The notes beneath the pieces are model-generated. The model was not told the DNA's origin and did not search any database. It saw nothing but the letters and a program-made list of their open reading frames with translations. From positions 2,356,001 to 2,420,000 of the forward strand of contig LT700187.1 of the NCBI GenBank assembly GCA_900155415.1: a stretch of DNA of 64,000 nt, written 5' to 3'. Positions 46,856-55,249 of this stretch are shown in pieces (positions within the stretch are counted from its first letter, which is position 1; the number at the start of each line of letters is the position of its first letter). The translations under genes and the position numbers were made by a program. This DNA is from Christensenella massiliensis. Lineage in GTDB: Bacteria > Bacillota > Clostridia > Christensenellales > Christensenellaceae.

Positions 46856-47612
46856 CGGCTACGTCACCTCCCAGAAGAGACACCACTTCTATTATTTTGC
46901 TGAAAAAATCTTTTCGGCTGTCTGTGCCGCGCAACAGCTCCGTGAATATTTTCCCGTCGCGCAAAAACAGTATCCGGCTGCAATAGCTTGCCGCGAACGC
47001 ATCATGCGTTACCATCAAAAGCGTGGCGCCAAGCTTTTGATTCATATCCACAAAATTCTCAAGCAGCATACGCGATGATTTGGAATCAAGCGCCCCTGTC
47101 GGCTCGTCCGCGAGAATCAGTGATGGATTTGTGATGATTGCCCGTGCCGCTGCAACACGCTGCTTTTGTCCGCCTGACATCTCACATGGATATTTATATA
47201 ATACGTCGCTTATTTCCAGCGTCTTTGCGATATTTTTGATACGCTCCTTGATCTTTCCATAGCTTACTCCGCAAATCGTCAATGCAAGCGCGATATTTTC
47301 ATAGCCTGACAGTGTATCCAGCAGGTTGAAATCCTGAAATATAAATCCAAGCTGCTTTCTTCTGAATTCCGCAAGGCTTCCGGCTTTCAACATCGTGACG
47401 TCGGTATCGTGTATCGTGATATGGCCGCTTGTTACCGTATCAATCGTAGAGATGCAATTCAGGAGTGTTGTCTTTCCGCTCCCGGACGGCCCCATTATTC
47501 CGAGAAATTCCCCCTTTCCAACATCAAAGTTCACATCATCAAGCGCCTTAGTAAGATTGCCCTTCCCTCCATATATTTTTTCGACATTCCTGACTTTCAG
47601 CAGTGTTTCCAT
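46845..47612 (-). CDS. ABC transporter ATPase, BceA-like (first copy)
   Basis: 255 residues. Walker [20 protein letters not shown], signature MSGGQKQR, Walker [13 protein letters not shown] and VTHD. ATG at 47612 has GGGAGG 5 bases upstream. It overlaps the permease gene, so the two form the transporter proper. It follows the BceRS-like pair on the same strand behind a terminator and its own operator-bearing promoter. Confidence 0.93.
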   Translation of the reverse strand: METLLKVRNVEKIYGGKGNLTKALDDVNFDVGKGEFLGIMGPSGSGKTTLLNCISTIDTVTSGHITIHDTDVTMLKAGSLAEFRRKQLGFIFQDFNLLDTLSGYENIALALTICGVSYGKIKERIKNIAKTLEISDVLYKYPCEMSGGQKQRVAAARAIITNPSLILADEPTGALDSKSSRMLLENFVDMNQKLGATLLMVTHDAFAASYCSRILFLRDGKIFTELLRGTDSRKDFFSKIIEVVSLLGGDVADAV

Positions 47613-47692
47613 CTTTACCTCCCAATAGATGCTCATTTTCATTCTCCGTTTATAGGATTTCGGCAGGCAGATTCTCTCTGGCCTGCGATTTT

Positions 47693-47747
47693 ATTATAAA
47701 TGAAGCGATCAGAAACACCTATCTTCCTGTCTTACACCTTCCTTACA
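47693..47747 (-). promoter_or_regulatory. promoter and direct-repeat operator of the ATPase-permease unit
   Basis: -10 TATAAT at 47693-47698 (minus strand). Beginning 32 bases upstream, two perfect direct repeats CTTACA (47731-47736 and 47742-47747 on the plus strand) are 11 bases apart. The second repeat also forms CTTACA-N4-TGTAAG with 47752-47757. The -35 region is poor, which suggests activation by the adjacent response regulator. Confidence 0.65.
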
Positions 47748-47762
47748 GTTTTGTAAGCAGGC

Positions 47763-47783
47763 AAAAACAGCCAAGCTGTTTTT
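47763..47783 (-). terminator. terminator of the BceRS-like operon
   Basis: AAAAACAGC pairs with GCTGTTTTT around a 3-base loop; the kinase stop codon overlaps the stem. On the minus strand it ends in TTTTTG. Confidence 0.65.
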
Positions 47784-48792
47784 ACTGGAACATGGAGCTT
47801 TCCGGAAACACGATCGTTACCGTTGTTCCTTGCCCTTTTTCGGAAGAAATTTTAAGACCGTGTCCCAGTTTTTCGCACAGCCTTGCGCATAGATAAAGAC
47901 CCATTCCAGTCGATTTTCCCTGTTTCCGTCCATTTGTCCCAGTGAATCCCTTTTCAAATACCCGCCCTATTTCCTCCGACGGTATGCCGATCCCATTGTC
48001 CGCAACATCGAGCAATACAGCATTTGGCTTTGTGCGAAGAGAAATTTGTATCTTAGGTTCTTCCCGGCGGCCATATTTGATAGCATTACCGATTATCTGG
48101 TTGAGTATAAATTCGAACCATTTTCCATCCGTATTCACTTCGCGGTCAAGGCCGAAAGTCTCTACTTGTATTTTCTGCTCGATCAGGATATTCGCATTCC
48201 GGCGTACCGCGCCATAAACGATGTCTTTCAGATTTGTCCTGCGCACCATATAATCCTTTTCCACCGCATTGCTGCGCGCATAGAACAAAACCTGTTCAAC
48301 GAGATTTTCGAGCGTATCCAAATCCTCGCAAAGCCCTTTCGCTCCGGGAATGTCCTCATGATTTTCAAGCATAAGGCGTGAAGAGGCAATCGGCGTTTTG
48401 ATTTCATGGACCCACATCTCTATATATCCGCGATATTCTTCCTGTGCTTTGCGGTATTGCTTGATTTCCTCCAGCATGGCTTTATTCGAGCCTTTTAGAA
48501 TATCGTAGAGGATGATCCCCTCCTTAAAATTCGGTTGCTCCATAACTTCTGCAATCAAATTTTTCTCTTCTAATGCGTCGAATAAAGATAACAGACTATG
48601 ATAAAATTTTCTTCGCCTGCCGTAGTCGATAATAAGTGGTAGAAGAAGGCACGCCAAAACGATCGCGCTGAAAAAAATGATGACCATAGTTCCTACGGAA
48701 AGCAGATAAAACAAGAGTGCTAACGCCGCCACGAGCAATATATCTGCCAAAAGAAACAGGCTTTTATCTTTTAGATAGTCTTTCAGTTTCAT
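47782..48792 (-). CDS. sensor histidine kinase, BceS-like intramembrane-sensing type
   Basis: 336 residues. Two adjacent membrane helices (about 14-34 and 37-57) with almost no extracellular loop, then dimerisation helix with EMWVHEIKTPIASSR and an HATPase domain (NQIIGNAIKYG, DNGIGIP, TGMGLYL). This topology is that of kinases which sense cell-wall peptides through their BceAB-type transporter. The ATG overlaps the stop of the response regulator (ATGA). Confidence 0.94.
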   Translation of the reverse strand: MKLKDYLKDKSLFLLADILLVAALALLFYLLSVGTMVIIFFSAIVLACLLLPLIIDYGRRRKFYHSLLSLFDALEEKNLIAEVMEQPNFKEGIILYDILKGSNKAMLEEIKQYRKAQEEYRGYIEMWVHEIKTPIASSRLMLENHEDIPGAKGLCEDLDTLENLVEQVLFYARSNAVEKDYMVRRTNLKDIVYGAVRRNANILIEQKIQVETFGLDREVNTDGKWFEFILNQIIGNAIKYGRREEPKIQISLRTKPNAVLLDVADNGIGIPSEEIGRVFEKGFTGTNGRKQGKSTGMGLYLCARLCEKLGHGLKISSEKGQGTTVTIVFPESSMFQ

Positions 48793-49451
48793 TTCAGCAA
48801 GTATCCTTGTCCTCGTTTTGTTTCGATCACGTCCGCGAGTCCGGCGTCTTCCAATTTTCGGCGCAGCCGATTCACATTCACATTGAGTGTGTTTTCGTCT
48901 ACGAACATGTCGCTGCTCCATAAATCTGTCATCAGTTTCCCGCGTGAAACGATACTGCCCGCATTCTGTCCCAATGTATTCAAAATACGCAGTTCATTCT
49001 TGGTAAGTTCGATTTCCTGCCCATCATATTCCACGATACTTTTCGAAAGGTTTAAAACAAAACGGCCGCATTCCAGTTTATCGACCGTATGATAAGCCCG
49101 TTTCAGGACAGAATTGATTCGCGCAAGGAGAATCTGTGTATTATAAGGCTTCGTGATAAAATCGTCCGCCCCCAGATTCATGCTCATCAGTTCATCCATT
49201 TCCGTATTGCGGCTCGTCACAATAATGATGGGGAGCGCCGACCGCTTCCTTATTTCACGGCAGATAGAATAGCCGTCTACTGCCGGCAAATTGATGTCGA
49301 GCAAAAGCAGGTTCGCGTCCTGCTCCATAATCGCAGTCACGATATCTCCATCAAACTCTTCTACCGTACACACTGAATAACCGTATTTCTGCAAAAAAGA
49401 CGCCAGTTCTTCCCGTATTTTCCGGTTGTCCTCCACAATGCAAATTTTCAT
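48789..49451 (-). CDS. response regulator, BceR-like
   Basis: 220 residues, OmpR family. VEDNRKIREEL, phosphorylation aspartate in LLLLDINLPAVDG, VTSRNTEMDE and ITKPYN, then a winged helix with LTKNELRIL and NVNVNRLRRKLE. ATG at 49451 has AGGA 8 bases upstream. It is the likely activator of both direct-repeat promoters in this module. Confidence 0.94.
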   Translation of the reverse strand: MKICIVEDNRKIREELASFLQKYGYSVCTVEEFDGDIVTAIMEQDANLLLLDINLPAVDGYSICREIRKRSALPIIIVTSRNTEMDELMSMNLGADDFITKPYNTQILLARINSVLKRAYHTVDKLECGRFVLNLSKSIVEYDGQEIELTKNELRILNTLGQNAGSIVSRGKLMTDLWSSDMFVDENTLNVNVNRLRRKLEDAGLADVIETKRGQGYLLK

Positions 49452-49562
49452 TTTTGTTTTCCTTTTCTTTTTTCTCTTCCAAATTATAGAATAATCCCTT
49501 TTTTTATTCAATGTACCGCCGTTATCTTAAAAAAATATTAAGTATTGCCGATTTCAGGCAAC

Positions 49563-49591
49563 AAAAAAAGACGGCAAGGGCCGTCTTTTTT
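49563..49591. terminator. terminator between the two two-component systems
   Basis: AAAAAGACGGC pairs with GCCGTCTTTTT around a 4-base loop, with A and T runs on both sides. It lies 10 bases beyond the stop of the kinase gene that ends at 49602. Confidence 0.9.
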
Positions 49592-49601
49592 CAAATAGTG
49601 T

Positions 49602-51035
49602 TTATCCCTTAGCTTCAGGAAGCCTGAACCAAAAAATGCTCCCCTTTCCAACTTCACTTTCCGCACCATATCCGGCATGGTGTAATTCCAAAATCCCTTT
49701 TACGATCGAAAGCCCAAGCCCGGTTCCAATAGATGCCCTCCGATGCGTTTTATCCACCTTACAATATCTATCCCAAATATATTCAAGCTGTTCCTTTTCG
49801 ATCCCAATACCGTTATCTTCGACCGCGACCGTAACCATTCCGGCTTCGGCTGTCTGCCGTATAACGATCTTCTTGTTCTTTCCCGCATAATTAATGGCAT
49901 TATTGAGCAGATTACACAAGACCTGCCCGATCTTTACCTCATCCGCCTCTACGAAAATTTCCCGGTCATACAGAAAACTTAAATGATATCCTCCCTGTTC
50001 TGTCATCTTTACATAACGTTCTGTGATATGCCGCACCATATCTGTAAGGTCGAACCGATGAGCATGCAGTTCCTGTGCTCCTGCCTGCAGCTTTGAAATA
50101 TCCATTGCATCATTTACAAGCGTTGTAAGCCGTTTTGCTTCGTCTATAATGATCTGGATGTTTTCGGGAGAATTTTCTCCCGGTATATCCCGCATGACCT
50201 CTGAATAGCCTATGATCATAGTAAGAGGCGTACGGAGGTCGTGAGAAATGTTTGCCAAAAGCTCTCTGCGCAGCTTCTCTACTTTAGAAAGTTCACGCGA
50301 CGCATAATTGAGCGTATCGGCAAGCTCTGCAATCTCCCTGTAACCGCCATCATCGAAGTGAACCTGATATTCTGCCTGTGCAAGCTTTTTGGCGCTTTTA
50401 TTGATTCTTGCAATAGGCCGCGATACCCATTTAGAAATCAGGAACGCCAGCAACAGAGCGCATCCAATCAAAATGACCGTAATATAGATGAGCTGAACAC
50501 GCAGCGTATCGACAGTAGCGTCTACAGGCGTAATACGGGAAGCGAGGATGATTAGTACCTGTGAACCGTCCTGCACCTCCACGATCTGCGAATAGATCAG
50601 TGTCTCAAATAATTCCATCTCGCGCGGCGGTATATTCTTTCCGACGAAAGCTTGTTCGTTATAGGTCGGATCCGGCAAATTTTCCCTCCGCAGGATCTCC
50701 ATCATACTCCCGCCGTTCTCCTGCGTCTGCTGCGCGATACCGACAAGCTCACTTTGAGAAATCTCCGGTAATGTCTCCGTCGAATAGAGAACTGTTCCAT
50801 CCATTTCTGCGATCTCTGCATGTATGTCGAAGCGTTCTCCGATCCGGTCGATCAATGATTGGATATCTTCATGATCGATATTCTGCGATATGGTCTGAGC
50901 CGTATTTTCAATCTCATTTTTTTTGATCGCCTTATAGAATTCATCTAAAAATACAATCTGGAACAGCCACAGAAGGACGATCATGGCCGCTGCAAATATC
51001 AGAATATAGAAGAATATTTTCCATTTTGCGGTCAT
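49602..51035 (-). CDS. sensor histidine kinase
   Basis: 477 residues. Membrane helix (about 6-28), extracellular region (about 29-155), second helix (about 160-182), HAMP, HisKA with LLANISHDLRTPLTMI, and HATPase (NLLNNAINYAG, VEDNGIGIEKE, GTGLGLSIV). ATG at 51035 lies 4 bases after the response regulator stop, so translation is coupled; a TTG at 51050 is an alternative. The stimulus is unknown. Confidence 0.93.
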   Translation of the reverse strand: MTAKWKIFFYILIFAAAMIVLLWLFQIVFLDEFYKAIKKNEIENTAQTISQNIDHEDIQSLIDRIGERFDIHAEIAEMDGTVLYSTETLPEISQSELVGIAQQTQENGGSMMEILRRENLPDPTYNEQAFVGKNIPPREMELFETLIYSQIVEVQDGSQVLIILASRITPVDATVDTLRVQLIYITVILIGCALLLAFLISKWVSRPIARINKSAKKLAQAEYQVHFDDGGYREIAELADTLNYASRELSKVEKLRRELLANISHDLRTPLTMIIGYSEVMRDIPGENSPENIQIIIDEAKRLTTLVNDAMDISKLQAGAQELHAHRFDLTDMVRHITERYVKMTEQGGYHLSFLYDREIFVEADEVKIGQVLCNLLNNAINYAGKNKKIVIRQTAEAGMVTVAVEDNGIGIEKEQLEYIWDRYCKVDKTHRRASIGTGLGLSIVKGILELHHAGYGAESEVGKGSIFWFRLPEAKG

Positions 51036-51039
51036 CGTA

Positions 51040-51708
51040 TTAGGCTTCAAAACGGTATCCCACTCCCCTAAGCGTTACAATATAATCTCTATATCCTTTC
51101 AAAGCACTTCTCAACAGCTTGATATGCGTATCAAGCGTCCTGTCATCGCCGTAAAAATCATAGCCCCACACTTCAGTGATCAGGATTTCACGCGTAAGAG
51201 CTATTCCCTTATTTTTGGCCATATAATACAGCAGCTCGTATCCCTTAGGCGAAAGCTCCGCCTTTTCGCCGTCTACATAAACGAGCATTGCCGAAGTATC
51301 GATCACAAGCCCTCCAAATGTCATTTTTTCATTTTCCGTACCATTTCTCCGTGAACGCTGCAGGATCGCATTTACACGCATCATAAGCTCCTTCGGCGAA
51401 AACGGCTTTACTACATAATCGTCGATGCCGAGCTCAAACCCATGTATCCGGTCGTATTCTTCTCCGCGCGCAGAAAGCATCAGGACCGGGATATCCTTCT
51501 CTTCCCGAATCTTGCTGCATGCCGAAAAGCCGTCAAGCTCCGGCATCATGATATCCATAATGATAAAATCATAACCGTGCGCACGACATTTTTCTACCGC
51601 TTCCATACCGTCTTTCGCTTCATCTACTTCATAGCCCTCAAATTCTGCATATTTGCGAATCAGGGAGCGGATATTCTCTTCATCATCAACAACCAATATT
51701 TTATACAT
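51040..51708 (-). CDS. OmpR/PhoB-family response regulator
   Basis: 222 residues. VVDDEENIRSLI, phosphorylation aspartate in FIIMDIMMPELDG, MLSARGEE and VVKPFS, winged helix with LSPKGYELLYYM and DTHIKLLRSALKG. First gene of a two-gene operon with the following kinase. Its promoter has a Pho-box-like repeat, so autoregulation or control by a PhoP-type protein is likely. Confidence 0.95.
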   Translation of the reverse strand: MYKILVVDDEENIRSLIRKYAEFEGYEVDEAKDGMEAVEKCRAHGYDFIIMDIMMPELDGFSACSKIREEKDIPVLMLSARGEEYDRIHGFELGIDDYVVKPFSPKELMMRVNAILQRSRRNGTENEKMTFGGLVIDTSAMLVYVDGEKAELSPKGYELLYYMAKNKGIALTREILITEVWGYDFYGDDRTLDTHIKLLRSALKGYRDYIVTLRGVGYRFEA

Positions 51709-51736
51709 TGCGCTGCCACCCTCCTATTCTTTCCAT

Positions 51737-51768
51737 ATTCTACCCTGATAATGTGAATGCTGTGTGAA
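51737..51768 (-). promoter_or_regulatory. promoter with Pho-box-like direct repeat
   Basis: Minus strand: TTCACA-N5-TTCACA (51763-51768 and 51752-51757) followed by -10 TAGAAT (51737-51742). The repeat occupies the -35 region, where no TTGACA is found. TTHACA-N5-TTHACA is the Bacillus PhoP box pattern. Confidence 0.55.
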
Positions 51769-51787
51769 AGCAATCTGTTTTTATACG

Positions 51788-51814
51788 AAAAAACGGCTCT
51801 TTAGGAGCCGTTTT
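51788..51814 (-). terminator. terminator of the pfkB-aldolase-kinase operon
   Basis: AAAACGGCTC pairs with GAGCCGTTTT, 5-base loop, with A/T runs on both sides, about 10 bases beyond the stop of the rhamnulokinase-like gene. Confidence 0.88.
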
Positions 51815-51823
51815 ACCGATCTT

Positions 51824-53308
51824 CTATGCCTTTTTAATGTCTTTCAGAAACTTTTGATAATGTCCAAACGCTTCATCACCAACTGGCTGATACGTTCGAA
51901 TATCACATGAGGCGGCACAAATCTCTCTCGCTTCCTTCAAATCCTTGAGAATACCGCGTCCGATCCACTGGGTAAGAATATTTCCGATTCCCGTCGCATC
52001 GGCGGGCCCTGCTTTGACCGGCTTATGCAGATAATTTGCTGTCAGCTGGTTTAAAAAAACATTCTGACTTCCTCCGCCAATAATATGCAGACATGGGAAC
52101 TTCTTGCCTGTCAGATATTCGATATTATCGACAACATACCGGTATTTGCAAGCAAGGCTTTGCGTCACGATCCGCACGATTTCAATATCGCTGCGCGGCG
52201 TATATCCTTTCTCTTTTATCATCTGCGCTACGACCTCAGGCATATTGGCGGGTTCAAACAAACGCTCGTCATCTGGATCGATAAATACCATGTCGCAGCC
52301 AACGATTTTGCTTGCTTCCTCCGCAAGTCCTGCGAAATCGTAAGCTTTTCCCTGAAGATTCCACATGCGAACGCATTCCTGAAGGATCCAGAGCCCCATT
52401 ACATTGCAGATAAAACGGTTTCTGCGCATCACTCCGCCTTCATTTCCGAAGCCAAGCCGCATGCTTTCCTCTGTCATAATAGGATGGCGAAGCTCTGCTC
52501 CTACAAGCGACCATGTGCCGCTTGAAATAAAGAGGAATTCTTCATCATCTGCCGCGGGCGCCGCTACGACGGCGGAAGCCGTATCGTGTGAGCCAACCGC
52601 ATAAATCTCCGCAGACGGAGTCTGCAATTCATCCGTCACATCTTTCGCGATCTCTCCTACTTTCTCTCCCGCGTATACGATGGGCATAAAAATCTTTTGC
52701 GGCAGACCGTATGCATCAAGTATCTCCCTATCCCATTCGTTTCGCACGAGATTATATAGATTCGATACGCTTGCAATCGTATACTCCGAATACTTTTTCG
52801 CACCGAGCAGATGCGCAAGATAATCCGGTATGAAAATCAGTTCTTTTGCAATTCCAAGGATATCAGGGTCCTGTTCTTTTTCCGCAAGCAGATGATAGCT
52901 TGTCTCAAATCTCTGAAACTGCTGGCCTGTACGCCTGTAGACCTCATACTGCGGCATTAGCCCAAAAGAGCGCTCTACCCAACCAAATGTGCGGCTATCA
53001 CGATAATTTCTCGGGGAACCGATCATCGTTCCATGCTCGGAAAGAAGTGCGTAGTCATTACACCACGAATCGATCGCGAGCGAAGTGATCCGTCCGTCAA
53101 ATTCCCGCTGCGCATGGGCATAGCCCATTTTGATTTCATCAAAGATACGCAGGAAATCCCAATAGGCTTTTCCTTGTGCAAGCACGATTTTATTCTTGAA
53201 TTTATGCACCGGGTAAATTTCCGCTTTCCCGTCCTTTAATTCACCAACGAAAAGCTTGCCGCCCGAAGCGCCGAGATCGACCGCCAGTGCGAGTCCGTTT
53301 GTTTTCAT
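51824..53308 (-). CDS. rhaB: rhamnulokinase-like FGGY carbohydrate kinase
   Basis: 494 residues. N-terminal phosphate loop VDLGASGGKLFVG, SWCNDYALL, GSHDTASAV, FISSGTWSLVG and the C-terminal IIGGGSQN and GPADATGIGN segments. These fit L-rhamnulokinase (L-rhamnulose to L-rhamnulose 1-phosphate) better than other FGGY kinases. It overlaps the class II aldolase gene (ATGA), which would cleave the product. The sugar is inferred; a related deoxy- or ketopentose is possible. No rhamnose isomerase rhaA is in the window. Confidence 0.85.
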   Translation of the reverse strand: MKTNGLALAVDLGASGGKLFVGELKDGKAEIYPVHKFKNKIVLAQGKAYWDFLRIFDEIKMGYAHAQREFDGRITSLAIDSWCNDYALLSEHGTMIGSPRNYRDSRTFGWVERSFGLMPQYEVYRRTGQQFQRFETSYHLLAEKEQDPDILGIAKELIFIPDYLAHLLGAKKYSEYTIASVSNLYNLVRNEWDREILDAYGLPQKIFMPIVYAGEKVGEIAKDVTDELQTPSAEIYAVGSHDTASAVVAAPAADDEEFLFISSGTWSLVGAELRHPIMTEESMRLGFGNEGGVMRRNRFICNVMGLWILQECVRMWNLQGKAYDFAGLAEEASKIVGCDMVFIDPDDERLFEPANMPEVVAQMIKEKGYTPRSDIEIVRIVTQSLACKYRYVVDNIEYLTGKKFPCLHIIGGGSQNVFLNQLTANYLHKPVKAGPADATGIGNILTQWIGRGILKDLKEAREICAASCDIRTYQPVGDEAFGHYQKFLKDIKKA

Positions 53309-53937
53309 TTGTGTAAGTTCTCCTGAGCTGCATAAACAAAGGGCTTGAAAATATTTGCCATCGCGTCATACTCAACACGTTCTACGATACTGAACGCTTT
53401 ATTGAGCGTCGGAGCCGCGGCAACGATACCATGCTGCGGAAGGATGCCCTCAAGCCCCATCTTCTGCGCACGCTCACGATTGTTCATAAAATACTCGTTG
53501 GTGCGAATCGCTAATTCCTCCGAATATGCCCATGCCTGATGGATAACGCCGCAGTCTCCCATTTTCATCGTCGCTTCCGTTACAGACGGAATCGGTTGGC
53601 TGAATGCAGCAAAGCACATCGAATACTGCGGATGGGCATGAATCACCGCGCCGAACTCAGGGAAATTTCTCAAAAGCATTGTGTGCATTCTGCTTTCACG
53701 TGAAAGCTTATCCGGGCCCTCGATAATATTGCAGTCATAGTCGATTATCATCAAATCCTCCGGCTTCAGACGGCATCTGTGATGCTCAGACATCATCGTC
53801 GGCGTGATCAGCACACGGTTCTCCTCGACACGCTCGGAAAGATTGCCTCCGGCTGCATTGGTAAGCTTACGGTCATACAAGAACTCGATGATCTCAAGCA
53901 TTTCCATTCTCTGTTTCATATAAGATAATTCTGCCAT
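53305..53937 (-). CDS. class II aldolase (fuculose/rhamnulose-phosphate type)
   Basis: 210 residues, class II aldolase/adducin fold. GGNLSERV near residue 30, the zinc ligands HAHPQYS, and a third histidine in ILPQHGIVA. Such enzymes split L-fuculose- or L-rhamnulose-1-phosphate into DHAP and lactaldehyde, or epimerise ribulose phosphates. It lies between pfkB and rhaB in one operon. GGGAGG precedes the ATG; a small hairpin (53969-53983) lies in the 69-base gap after pfkB. Confidence 0.88.
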   Translation of the reverse strand: MAELSYMKQRMEMLEIIEFLYDRKLTNAAGGNLSERVEENRVLITPTMMSEHHRCRLKPEDLMIIDYDCNIIEGPDKLSRESRMHTMLLRNFPEFGAVIHAHPQYSMCFAAFSQPIPSVTEATMKMGDCGVIHQAWAYSEELAIRTNEYFMNNRERAQKMGLEGILPQHGIVAAAPTLNKAFSIVERVEYDAMANIFKPFVYAAQENLHK

Positions 53938-54006
53938 TTTATTTGCCTCCCAGTATAAACTTTATATTTCCGGCATTGCCGGATCTTACTCATGATAAAA
54001 CAGGCT

Positions 54007-54936
54007 CTAACGAATCACGTCGATCTTAACGTCTTTCATCCATTCCTTAGCTTTTTCAATATCAAAACCAACCGTTTGATTGCTTGCCGCGCAGGTTGCA
54101 GAAAGCGCCGTTGCATAGGCAAGCATATCCATTACGGGCATGGGATTGCACTCAAGACCATAAATAAGTCCTGTCAAAAGCGCATCTCCGCATCCGGCTG
54201 TGTTGCCCACCTGAACTTTCAGTCCATAGCCACGGTAGATCTTTCCTTCATAACGGAACACCCAGCCGTCTCCCCCCATCGATACCATAACGACCGGGAT
54301 ATCCGGGATCTCGTCAAGTGCTCCTACCACGTCGTCTGCATTTTTTAGCTCTCTCCCTACAAGCTCGGACAGTTCCTCGAGATTAGGTTTGATAAGCTGC
54401 GGATGATATTTCATGCCCTCTTTCATAAAAGCGCCGGAGCTGTCCAAATAGAGCTTGAGTCCCATTTTCTTTGCAATTTCAAGCAGCTTTTTCTGGACAT
54501 CCTTGTCTTCTACATTCGAGGCATCTCCCGCGATGATGAGCGTATCTCCCTCTTCCATCTGAGACTCCATTAGGGCAAGAAGCTTTTCCGTGATCTCGCG
54601 GGTAAGCACCTCCCCTTTCCCTCCAAGAAAAGTACAGTTCCTTTCTTTATCCACAATAAGATAATTGGTACGCGTTTCGGGCGTCTCATACCAAAGGTAG
54701 TGCGTATCTGCTCCCGACTCTTTCAAAACGTCTATTACTTCCTGTCCCCGCAGACCGAAAGAGACACCAAACGTACGGTTGGGTACGCCTAAAAGCGAGA
54801 AATTGTAAGCAAGATGCGTTCCCTTGCCGCCAAGACATTTTTCTTTTTTTTGAATACGATTCATACAATTTTCCTGAAAGGATTCAATATAGAGGATCTC
54901 ATCCATTGCCGGATTCAAAGTAACTGTATTTATCAT
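54007..54936 (-). CDS. PfkB-family sugar kinase (1-phosphofructokinase / tagatose-6-phosphate kinase type)
   Basis: 309 residues. The N terminus TVTLNPAMDE and GGKGTHLAYNFSLLG are hallmarks of the FruK/LacC branch, and the catalytic loop is VGNTAGCGDALLTG. It phosphorylates a sugar phosphate to a bisphosphate that an aldolase can split. It is the first gene of the operon with aldolase and rhaB and is driven by the 76-bp element shared with 63.2 kb. The substrate is not decidable. Confidence 0.88.
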   Translation of the reverse strand: MINTVTLNPAMDEILYIESFQENCMNRIQKKEKCLGGKGTHLAYNFSLLGVPNRTFGVSFGLRGQEVIDVLKESGADTHYLWYETPETRTNYLIVDKERNCTFLGGKGEVLTREITEKLLALMESQMEEGDTLIIAGDASNVEDKDVQKKLLEIAKKMGLKLYLDSSGAFMKEGMKYHPQLIKPNLEELSELVGRELKNADDVVGALDEIPDIPVVMVSMGGDGWVFRYEGKIYRGYGLKVQVGNTAGCGDALLTGLIYGLECNPMPVMDMLAYATALSATCAASNQTVGFDIEKAKEWMKDVKIDVIR

Positions 54937-54972
54937 GCGCTTCTCCCTCTTAAACTTGAAAATTTTTACCTC

Positions 54973-55048
54973 TTTTGAAAATGTTGTTTTTAGTTGTTTT
55001 CTGTTTGTTTACGGTTCTATCATATACCAAAAAGAGGTTGAAGTCAAC
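54973..55048 (-). promoter_or_regulatory. 76-bp promoter/operator element, copy 1
   Basis: Minus strand: TTGACT, 17 bases, TATGAT, then three tandem 10-base A-rich units (AAACAAACAG, AAAACAACTA, AAAACAACAT) where a repressor could bind just after the start of transcription. The same 76 bases with few changes and no gap occur at 63152-63227 in the same orientation. Confidence 0.8.
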
Positions 55049-55129
55049 ACTTTATAATGTTAGAAACAGTCTCATGTGAAATTTGAATACCTAAAAAACA
55101 ACCGCAAAAAGTGTGTTGGCTTTTGCCCG

Positions 55130-55143
55130 TTTCAAATTTGAAA
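55130..55143. promoter_or_regulatory. perfect palindrome TTTCAAATTTGAAA upstream of the FGGY kinase
   Basis: A 14-bp perfect inverted repeat about 38 bases upstream of the -35 box of the plus-strand kinase promoter; a half-site (GAAATTTGAA) lies near 55078. It could be an operator; prediction only. Confidence 0.35.
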
Positions 55144-55180
55144 AAATAACTTTTTTTGAAAAAATATTTTCATTTTTCTA

Positions 55181-55209
55181 TTGAAACCCCTAACCTGATT
55201 GATTATAAT
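55181..55209 (+). promoter_or_regulatory. promoter of the FGGY kinase
   Basis: TTGAAA, exactly 17 bases, TATAAT, followed by a leader of about 35 bases to the ATG. Confidence 0.75.
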
Positions 55210-55249
55210 AAACTTATCGCAACAACATTATTTTGAATGGAGCTATCTC

